Translations under genes and position numbers: made by a program
Shown here: in pieces, positions 1 through 4,404 of the stretch
How positions within the stretch are numbered: position 1 is the first letter of the stretch
How the letters are laid out: each line of letters starts with the position of its first letter
The notes under the pieces: generated by a model
Told to the model about the DNA's origin: nothing
The model's input: the letters and a program-made list of their open reading frames with translations, nothing else
The model's database searches: none
Source: Aquimarina sp.
GTDB taxonomy: Bacteria; Bacteroidota; Bacteroidia; Flavobacteriales; Flavobacteriaceae
Assembly (NCBI GenBank): GCA_011524575.1
Contig: WTKB01000035.1
Span: 1-5,819, forward strand
Reading direction: 5' to 3'
DNA length: 5,819 bases

Positions 1-86
1 ATTAATGTTATTTCTTGAGACTCATAAGACAACAATTTTGCTAAATGAAATCCAACTTCACCAGCACCAGCTATAATAATTTTCAT
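1..86 (-). CDS. trkA: TrkA, Trk potassium-uptake regulatory protein (N-terminal fragment)
   Basis: Reading the minus strand from the ATG at 86-84 gives 28 codons before the window edge, beginning MKIIIAGAGEVGFHLAKLL. This is the first beta strand and glycine-rich loop (GAGEVG, residues 7-12) of a Rossmann fold, in the form typical of the TrkA/KtrA RCK (TrkA-N) domain. TrkA is the peripheral cytoplasmic subunit that binds NAD(H) and gates the TrkH/TrkG potassium channel. Only about 6% of the usual protein (about 450 residues) is visible, so the second RCK copy and TrkA-C domains cannot be checked. The gene diverges from ubiE and has its own candidate -7 box at 137-144. Another Rossmann-type NAD-binding protein is possible, but the exact wording of the start strongly favours TrkA. 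Confidence 0.85.
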   Translation of the reverse strand, partial: MKIIIAGAGEVGFHLAKLLSYESQEITL

Positions 87-99
87 AGAATATAAATAA

Positions 100-132
100 T
101 ATCTAGTTATTTTAAATCACACTATCTAGTTA
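100..132. repeat. 10-bp direct repeat in the trkA leader (possible operator)
   Basis: TATCTAGTTA occurs at 100-109 and again at 123-132, with a 23-bp period (about two helical turns). A related inverted half-site, CAACTAG, lies at 178-184. If the trkA -7 box at 137-144 is right, both repeats fall in the early transcribed region of trkA, where a bound protein could block transcription. The repeat is plainly visible; the operator role is inference, and chance is not excluded in such AT-rich DNA. Confidence 0.4.
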
Positions 133-136
133 ATAA

Positions 137-144
137 CAAATATA
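137..144 (-). promoter_or_regulatory. Candidate trkA promoter, -7 box TATATTTG
   Basis: On the minus strand, 144 to 137 reads TATATTTG, an exact match to the Bacteroidota -7 consensus TAnnTTTG. Transcription would begin near 132-133, giving trkA a leader of about 46 nt. No TTG -33 element is visible at the usual 17-23 bp spacing, which lowers confidence. Confidence 0.5.
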
Positions 145-217
145 AACTTTTAAAACTATCATTTTAAAAGTCTTTATCAACTAGCTCATTTTTAAAGTCA
201 TTTTCACGACAAAATAG

Positions 218-225
218 TATATTTG
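218..225 (+). promoter_or_regulatory. Candidate ubiE-porT promoter, -7 box TATATTTG
   Basis: 218-225 reads TATATTTG, an exact TAnnTTTG match on the plus strand. It ends only 8 bp before the ubiE ATG at 234, so the predicted start of transcription (about 229-230) leaves a leader of only a few bases. No clear -33 TTG is seen at the usual distance. Confidence 0.5.
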
Positions 226-233
226 TTCCCTAT

Positions 234-962
234 ATGTCAAAACCTATCACTCCCTATAATGATTCTTCTACGAGTAAGAAGGAACAAGTTAAGAAGATGT
301 TCGACTCCATATCAAATGGTTACGATAATTTAAATCGTGTCATATCTTTTGGAGCAGACCTTGTATGGCGATCAAAAGTAGTACGTTTAGTTCAAGAAAA
401 AAAACCAACAAAAATACTTGATGTAGCTACAGGTACTGCTGATCTTGCTATAAATTTAGTAAAAACAGGAGCAAAAGAAATTATCGGTCTAGATATTTCT
501 ACAGGAATGCTCGCCGTTGGTAAAGAAAAAATAGAAGCCAAAAAACTGACTAATATCATTAGTTTGGTACGAGGAGATGGAGAACAAATCAAATACCCTG
601 ATGATTATTTTGATGCTGTAACGGTTTCTTTTGGAGTACGTAACTTTGAAGATCTTAACAAAGGGCTTCTTGAAATACTAAGAGTATTAAAACCTAATGG
701 AGTTTTGGTTGTTTTGGAAACATCAGTACCCGAAAAATTCCCTTTTAAACAGGGGTATAAACTTTATTCTGAAAAAATCTTGCCACTTATTGGTAAAATT
801 TTCTCGAAAGATGACAAAGCTTATGCTTACCTTTCCAAAAGTGCTTCTGAATTTCCTTATGGAGAATCTTTTAATCAAATACTTAAAAATATTGGTTTTA
901 AAACCGTAAAACATGAGCCGCAAACCTTTGGTGTGGCTACTATATATAGTGCGATCAAATAA
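234..962 (+). CDS. ubiE: Demethylmenaquinone methyltransferase UbiE/MenG
   Basis: A cytoplasmic class I SAM-dependent methyltransferase of 242 residues, normal length for the family. It performs the last step of menaquinone synthesis, C-methylating demethylmenaquinone; since Bacteroidota use menaquinone, the ubiquinone activity of the E. coli enzyme is probably irrelevant here. The UbiE signatures are present: the N-terminal KKEQVKKMFDSISNGYDNLN segment (15-34), SAM motif I DVATGTADLAI (63-73), the acidic end of strand 2 GLDIS (85-89), GDGEQ (114-118), and VSFGVRNFED (131-140), a UbiE hallmark. The start at 234 is chosen because its N-terminus (MSK, then TPY) resembles flavobacterial UbiE proteins, although there is no ribosome-binding site and the putative -7 box is 8 bp upstream. 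It lies 11 bp before porT and is probably cotranscribed with it. An A8 run lies at 397-404 but the frame is intact. Confidence 0.95.
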   Translation: MSKPITPYNDSSTSKKEQVKKMFDSISNGYDNLNRVISFGADLVWRSKVVRLVQEKKPTKILDVATGTADLAINLVKTGAKEIIGLDISTGMLAVGKEKIEAKKLTNIISLVRGDGEQIKYPDDYFDAVTVSFGVRNFEDLNKGLLEILRVLKPNGVLVVLETSVPEKFPFKQGYKLYSEKILPLIGKIFSKDDKAYAYLSKSASEFPYGESFNQILKNIGFKTVKHEPQTFGVATIYSAIK

Positions 963-973
963 TTTTAAACGTT

Positions 974-1702
974 ATGAAGTTCCTATTAAAAAGTCTTTTT
1001 TTTATCATTATATGTTACCAGCCATTAGCTGCACAAAAGATTTTTACTAAAGATCGTTTGCTTAACCGTGAAACACACGACTTAAGAGTTTTAAGATGGG
1101 GGTATTACTTAGGTTTTAATTCTTTAGATTATTTCACAAATTACAAATCTGATGTAGCTAATTTAGCCTACGAACTTCAAGATGTCAAAGTAATCAAAGA
1201 AACAGGATTTAATATTGGGCTTATCGGAAACTTAAGACTTGGTAATCACTTGGATTTACGCCTAGAGCCTGGCGTAGTATTTAGTTCTAGAGATTTGGTT
1301 TTTTTAAATGTTTTAGATCCTACAAATCAATTACGTAGATCCGAAACTACTGCAGTTCACATTCCGTTACTTTTAAAGTTTTCCACAAAACGTCTTAATA
1401 ATTTTAAGCCTTTTGTTGTAGCAGGGTTTTCAAACACCATTAACTTAGCTAGTAATGAAGATAACCCAGAAGATAACTTAACATCTTTTGATTTTCGAAC
1501 AAAAGCCAGTTATTTTAATTATGAACTTGGTTTTGGTATTGATTTTTTCTTACCCTATTTTAAATTTACTCCTACTATTAGAGGGGTGTTTTCATTAACT
1601 AACGAACTTGTACCTGATAATGATGCGGCAAATAGCCCGTACACTTCTCATATAGAAAGTATGAAAACACGAGGTGTATTTATAAATTTCACTTTCCAAT
1701 AA
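974..1702 (+). CDS. porT: PorT, type IX secretion system outer-membrane protein
   Basis: A 242-residue exported protein of the PorT family, a small outer-membrane beta-barrel (OMP_b-brl type) needed for type IX secretion, which exports gliding adhesins and enzymes in Bacteroidota. Residues 1-20 form a signal peptide (KFLLK, hydrophobic LFFIIICYQ, then LAA before Q21). The mature part opens with a family-like segment, RWGYYLGFNSLDYF (about 41-54), and continues with alternating amphipathic strands, for example HLDLRLEPGVVFSS and FNYELGFGIDFFLPYFKF. It ends in an aromatic residue pair pattern (INFTFQ), as in many outer-membrane barrels. It follows ubiE after 11 bp and precedes the YbhB-like gene by 22 bp. 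The ubiE-porT order is, to my knowledge, common in flavobacteria and supports the name. There is a T8 run at 996-1003 in the signal-peptide region, with the frame intact. A general outer-membrane beta-barrel protein is the alternative. Confidence 0.88.
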   Translation: MKFLLKSLFFIIICYQPLAAQKIFTKDRLLNRETHDLRVLRWGYYLGFNSLDYFTNYKSDVANLAYELQDVKVIKETGFNIGLIGNLRLGNHLDLRLEPGVVFSSRDLVFLNVLDPTNQLRRSETTAVHIPLLLKFSTKRLNNFKPFVVAGFSNTINLASNEDNPEDNLTSFDFRTKASYFNYELGFGIDFFLPYFKFTPTIRGVFSLTNELVPDNDAANSPYTSHIESMKTRGVFINFTFQ

Positions 1703-1724
1703 CTCCTAATTCAAGATCAGTCTT

Positions 1725-2279
1725 ATGAAAAAATATCTCATTACAAGCTTACTTACAGCCATTTTTAGTATAACATCATGGGGTCAAAATAACACCACTT
1801 TTACTTTAAAAAGTAGTACGCTTGGAGGGCAAGCAACTTCTCAAGAAGTATTTAATGGTTTTGGATGTACAGGAGAAAACCTATCTCCAGAACTTTCTTG
1901 GGAAAATGCACCAAAAGGAACAAAAAGTTTTGCAATCACTATGTATGACCCTGATGCACCAACAGGTAGTGGATGGTGGCATTGGATTGTATTTAATATT
2001 CCTAAAAACACCACAAATATCCCACAAGGAGCAGGAACTATTAAAAAGGAGCTATTATCCAAAAAAGTAATTCAAAGTATTACCGATTATGGAACAAAAG
2101 GCTATGGAGGTCCATGCCCACCTGAAGGTCATGGTTTACACCAATATATTATTACCGTACATGCTTTAAATACTAAAAAATTGGAGTTGAACGCAGACAC
2201 TAATGCCGCCATAGTAGGGTATTACATTAATAATCACACCATCGGAAAAGCAAGTATTGTGAGTTACTACCAGAGATAA
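1725..2279 (+). CDS. Exported YbhB/YbcL (PEBP) family protein
   Basis: A 184-residue protein of the phosphatidylethanolamine-binding / Raf-kinase-inhibitor-like family. Residues 1-20 form a signal peptide ([15 protein letters not shown], likely cut after G20), so the mature protein is predicted to be periplasmic. This resembles E. coli YbcL rather than cytosolic YbhB. Family motifs are present: [13 protein letters not shown] (47-59), the ligand-pocket loop DPDAP (75-79) followed by [10 protein letters not shown] (84-93), and the second conserved block [22 protein letters not shown] (127-148), with pocket residues D75, H86 and H139. Two cysteines, C48 and C131, could form a disulfide outside the cytoplasm. 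The start is supported by the signal peptide. It is the last gene of the probable ubiE-porT transcript and is followed by a strong terminator. The physiological role of bacterial homologues is not settled, and a link to menaquinone or type IX secretion is unproven. Confidence 0.9.
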   Translation: MKKYLITSLLTAIFSITSWGQNNTTFTLKSSTLGGQATSQEVFNGFGCTGENLSPELSWENAPKGTKSFAITMYDPDAPTGSGWWHWIVFNIPKNTTNIPQGAGTIKKELLSKKVIQSITDYGTKGYGGPCPPEGHGLHQYIITVHALNTKKLELNADTNAAIVGYYINNHTIGKASIVSYYQR

Positions 2280-2288
2280 GAACCTAAC

Positions 2289-2303
2289 AGAGCTTGTTTA
2301 AAC
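2289..2303 (+). repeat. Dispersed 15-bp repeat AGAGCTTGTTTAAAC, copy 1
   Basis: The repeat begins 9 bp after the YbhB-like stop codon and before the terminator. It matches 4192-4206 exactly (16 bp with the following T) and the reverse complement of 3264-3278. The core GTTTAAAC is itself palindromic. Confidence 0.8.
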
Positions 2304-2331
2304 TTACTACAAACAGTAAAAAAAGAACTAC

Positions 2332-2365
2332 AAAGCCTCACTTTTTTAATTAGTGAGGCTTTTTT
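2332..2365 (+). terminator. Intrinsic terminator of the ubiE-porT-YbhB-like transcript
   Basis: AAAGCCTCACT (2332-2342) pairs perfectly with AGTGAGGCTTT (2352-2362) in an 11-bp stem with a 9-nt loop. The T run 2360-2365 overlaps the base of the stem. CTAC (2328-2331) and GTAG (2366-2369) could extend the pairing across a small bulge. On the opposite strand the T run is interrupted, so it is chiefly a plus-strand terminator. Confidence 0.88.
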
Positions 2366-2387
2366 GTAGAATTATACGAAGTAAGCA

Positions 2388-2417
2388 TTGAAATTATTAC
2401 AATAAATACTATTTTAA
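2388..2417 (+). promoter_or_regulatory. Candidate nadE promoter (TTG, 19 bp, TATTTTAA)
   Basis: TTG at 2388-2390 is followed after exactly 19 bp by TATTTTAA at 2410-2417, matching the TTG-N17-23-TAnnTTTG Bacteroidota layout in spacing but with AA in place of TG at the end of the -7 box. It sits between the upstream terminator and nadE and would give a leader of about 17 nt. The match is moderate and could be chance. Confidence 0.4.
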
Positions 2418-2438
2418 CACTCAAAAAAAGCACCTCTT

Positions 2439-3230
2439 ATGGAAACTCAAAAAGTGATTACACACATAGTAAATTGGTTAAAAAATTATGCTGAAAGTAT
2501 AAATATAAAAGGATTTGTTGTTGGAATTAGTGGAGGAATAGACAGTGCACTTACCTCAACACTTTGTGCACAAACAGGTCTTGAAGTACTCTGTGTGGAA
2601 ATGCCTATACATCAAGCACAAAGTCAAGTAAGTAGAGCTCAAGAGCATATTAGTCAACTTAAAAAGAAATACCCTAATGTAAGTAGTGTTCGTGTTGACC
2701 TCACTCCTGTTTTTGAAAACTTTAAGAACCAAGCAAATAGCCCTGATACACATCCTAAACTTCAACTGACACTTGCCAATACCCGAGCTCGTTTAAGAAT
2801 GACAACATTATACTATCAGGCTGGAATACATGGATATTTAGTGGCAGGTACAGGGAATAAAGTGGAAGATTTTGGAGTTGGTTTTTACACTAAATATGGA
2901 GATGGTGGTGTGGACATCAGCCCAATTGCAGATTTACTTAAAAGCGAGGTCTATGCCTTAGCTAAGGCATTAGAAGTACCTCATAGTATCCAAGAAGCAG
3001 CACCAACAGATGGACTTTTTGGAGATAGTAGAACCGATGAAGACCAACTTGGTGCGAGTTATGACGAACTAGAATGGGCAATGAATAAAAAAGAGTTAGG
3101 AGGTAAAGCTGATGATTTTACCGGGCGAGAAAAAGAAGTATTTACCATATTTACTCGTTTAAACACTTTAAATCAACATAAAATGCAACCGATTCCTGTT
3201 TGTGAAATTCCCAAAGAACTTTTAAAGTAA
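2439..3230 (+). CDS. nadE: NH3-dependent NAD(+) synthase
   Basis: A cytoplasmic enzyme of 263 residues that amidates nicotinic acid adenine dinucleotide to NAD, using ATP, in the last step of NAD synthesis. It has the N-type ATP pyrophosphatase P-loop SGGIDS (31-36), the conserved NTRARLRM segment (114-121) and the block GTGNKVEDFGVGFYTKYGDGG (137-157) with VDISPIADL after it, followed by APTDGLFGDSRTDEDQLG in the lid region. The length equals the single-domain form, with no N-terminal nitrilase-type glutaminase domain, so ammonia should be the nitrogen donor unless a separate glutaminase acts with it. The ATG at 2439 is the natural start: the P-loop lies at the usual distance and no ribosome-binding site is visible. 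The gene follows a terminator and has its own candidate promoter. Copies of the 15-bp repeat, in opposite orientations, lie on each side of it. Confidence 0.95.
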   Translation: METQKVITHIVNWLKNYAESINIKGFVVGISGGIDSALTSTLCAQTGLEVLCVEMPIHQAQSQVSRAQEHISQLKKKYPNVSSVRVDLTPVFENFKNQANSPDTHPKLQLTLANTRARLRMTTLYYQAGIHGYLVAGTGNKVEDFGVGFYTKYGDGGVDISPIADLLKSEVYALAKALEVPHSIQEAAPTDGLFGDSRTDEDQLGASYDELEWAMNKKELGGKADDFTGREKEVFTIFTRLNTLNQHKMQPIPVCEIPKELLK

Positions 3231-3268
3231 ACAGGTAGTACTATGTTCTTGTAATAAAAGCCTGTTTA
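3228..3268. repeat. 8-bp inverted repeat after nadE
   Basis: TAAACAGG (3228-3235, starting on the nadE stop codon) is the exact reverse complement of CCTGTTTA (3261-3268), with 25 bp between. The right arm runs into the 15-bp repeat at 3264. It could form a weak hairpin in the nadE 3' end, but no T run follows, so it is not called a terminator. Confidence 0.45.
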
Positions 3269-3278
3269 AACAAGCTCT
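3264..3278 (-). repeat. Dispersed 15-bp repeat, copy 2 (inverted)
   Basis: 3264-3278 reads GTTTAAACAAGCTCT, the exact reverse complement of the copy at 2289. CAATTGG follows directly at 3279-3285, and the same heptamer follows copy 4 at 4292-4298 after a 4-bp insertion, so copies 2 and 4 share more than the 15-mer and may descend from the same element end. Confidence 0.8.
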
Positions 3279-3316
3279 CAATTGGTATTAACAAAACAAC
3301 TATATACACTTAGTTT

Positions 3317-4153
3317 ATGGACTTAAATCAAATCCCAAAACTCAAACACACCAACTCTGGAAACTTTTTTATTCTTTGTGGCCCGTGTGCTATCGAAGGA
3401 GAAGATATGGCAATGCGTATTGCTCAGAAAATTCTAGAAATCACTACTAAACTCGAAATTCCTTTTGTTTTTAAGGGTTCGTTTAAAAAAGCGAACCGAA
3501 GTAGAGTAGATAGTTTTACAGGAATTGGAAACGAAAAAGCATTAAAAATACTCCGAAAAGTATCTGAAACTTTTGATGTACCTACAATTACGGATATTCA
3601 TGAAGTTTTTGATGCAAATCTTGCTGCGGAATATGTAGATATATTACAAATTCCCGCATTTTTAGTGCGTCAAACAGATTTAGTAGTTGCTGCAGGAGAA
3701 ACTGGAAAAACTGTCAATTTAAAAAAGGGACAATTTATGAGCCCTGATGCTATGGAGTTTGCTGCAGGAAAAGTACGAACTACTAATAATTCCAAAATAA
3801 TGCTCACTGAAAGAGGCACTATGTTTGGTTATCAAGACCTTATTGTAGATTACCGAGGTATTCCTGAATTAAAAGAAATAGGAACAACGGTACTCGATGT
3901 TACGCATTCCCTTCAAGTTCCCAATCAAAAAAGTGGTGTTACCTCTGGAAAACCACACTTAATTGAAACCATTGCAAAAGCAGGAATTGTTACAGGAGCC
4001 GATGGACTATTTATTGAAACTCACTTTGATCCAAAAAATGCAAAAAGCGATGGAGCAAATATGTTAGATATTAGTAAACTTGAAGCCCTACTTACCAAAC
4101 TTACACTACTTAAAAAATGTGTCACTGAAATGGATCAAATATCGATTGGATAA
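3317..4153 (+). CDS. kdsA: 3-deoxy-8-phosphooctulonate (Kdo-8-P) synthase
   Basis: A cytoplasmic TIM-barrel aldolase of 278 residues that condenses phosphoenolpyruvate with arabinose 5-phosphate to give Kdo-8-phosphate, the precursor of the LPS inner-core sugar. Family signatures visible are LCGPCAIEGED (20-30), FKGSFKKANRSR (52-63), the ITDIHE and IPAFLVRQTDL segments, KKGQFMSP, LTERGTMFGY, DVTHSLQ (194-200), and FIETHFDP with SDGANML (232-250). C24 in GPC, where E. coli KdsA has asparagine, together with H197, E234 and D245, gives the four metal-ligand positions of the metal-dependent class (Aquifex type). The ATG at 3317 is the natural start; an imperfect -7 box (TACACTTA, 3305-3312, 20 bp after TTG 3282-3284) is too weak to call. 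It may be transcribed from there or read through from nadE, 86 bp upstream. It is followed by the nested-repeat intergenic region. Confidence 0.95.
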   Translation: MDLNQIPKLKHTNSGNFFILCGPCAIEGEDMAMRIAQKILEITTKLEIPFVFKGSFKKANRSRVDSFTGIGNEKALKILRKVSETFDVPTITDIHEVFDANLAAEYVDILQIPAFLVRQTDLVVAAGETGKTVNLKKGQFMSPDAMEFAAGKVRTTNNSKIMLTERGTMFGYQDLIVDYRGIPELKEIGTTVLDVTHSLQVPNQKSGVTSGKPHLIETIAKAGIVTGADGLFIETHFDPKNAKSDGANMLDISKLEALLTKLTLLKKCVTEMDQISIG

Positions 4154-4191
4154 ATCAGTTATAATACCCATTAGTCTTTAAAATTGCTGTA

Positions 4192-4206
4192 AGAGCTTGT
4201 TTAAAC
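4192..4206 (+). repeat. Dispersed 15-bp repeat, copy 3
   Basis: AGAGCTTGTTTAAAC, identical to 2289-2303, and the match continues one base further (T). It forms the left arm of the middle inverted repeat inside the 4164-4334 element. Confidence 0.8.
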
Positions 4207-4273
4207 TCGCTAATTCCTGTAATTCAAAAGTTTACCGTTGTTGGTTTACTTTTGAATTACAATTTGTATTCCC

Positions 4274-4287
4274 TTTAAACAAGCTCT
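4274..4287 (-). repeat. Dispersed repeat, copy 4 (inverted, 14 bp)
   Basis: TTTAAACAAGCTCT is the exact reverse complement of the first 14 bases of the 15-mer and pairs with copy 3. CAATTGG follows at 4292-4298, as it does after copy 2. Confidence 0.8.
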
Positions 4288-4392
4288 AAAACAATTGGAA
4301 AAGTATTTATAGCGATTCAAAGACCAATGGGTATAAATATATTCTCAAAGCGTCTTTTTACTAGGAATACTTTTATCCAAAATTAAAAAATG

Positions 4393-4400
4393 TATTTTTG
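4393..4400 (+). promoter_or_regulatory. Candidate rlmD promoter, -7 box TATTTTTG
   Basis: 4393-4400 reads TATTTTTG, an exact TAnnTTTG match. Only four bases (CGTT) separate it from the ATG at 4405, so transcription should begin at or next to the start codon. No TTG -33 element is evident at 17-23 bp. If the box is real it rules out the in-frame ATG at 4390, which lies upstream of it. Confidence 0.5.
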
Positions 4401-4404
4401 CGTT

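Larger units (their letters stand above)
4164..4334. repeat. 171-bp nested inverted-repeat element between kdsA and rlmD
   Basis: This fills most of the 251-bp gap between kdsA and rlmD; no coding frame was recognised there. The outer arms, 4164-4179 (ATACCCATTAGTCTTT) and 4319-4334 (AAAGACCAATGGGTAT), pair at 15 of 16 positions. Inside them AATTG (4182-4186) can pair with CAATT (4292-4296). Then AGAGCTTGTTTAAA (4192-4205) pairs perfectly with 4274-4287. Innermost, TGTAATTCAAAAGT (4218-4231) pairs perfectly with 4248-4261 around a loop containing ACC/GGT. No T run follows, and no clear target-site duplication is seen at the ends. It resembles a MITE or REP-type foldback element, or a structured RNA; which of these is not decided by the sequence. 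Confidence 0.75.

Noticed and set aside
996..1003. T8 run in the porT signal-peptide region as a phase-variation switch.
   Set aside because: The frame is intact, runs of this length are common in AT-rich genomes, and similar ones occur elsewhere here (A8 at 397-404).
3228..3268. Inverted repeat after nadE as an intrinsic terminator.
   Set aside because: The stem is only 8 bp with a 25-nt loop and there is no T run after the right arm.
2439..3278. nadE as cargo of a small transposon because inverted repeats flank it.
   Set aside because: There is no transposase, the same repeat also occurs around kdsA, and nadE looks like a normal essential flavobacterial gene in codon use and length.
3282..3312. 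kdsA promoter (TTG 3282-3284, TACACTTA 3305-3312).
   Set aside because: The -7 box matches only part of TAnnTTTG, and such weak matches are expected often in AT-rich DNA.
4218..4261. Inner 14-bp hairpin of the repeat element as the kdsA terminator.
   Set aside because: The stem is AT-rich and is followed by AATTTGTATT rather than a T run. It is better explained as part of the nested repeat element, though some termination there is not excluded.
4390..4404. In-frame upstream ATG for rlmD (would add MYFCV).
   Set aside because: The -7 box TATTTTTG overlaps these codons and the protein from 4405 (MGRK) has the family-like N-terminus. Kept only as an alternative start.
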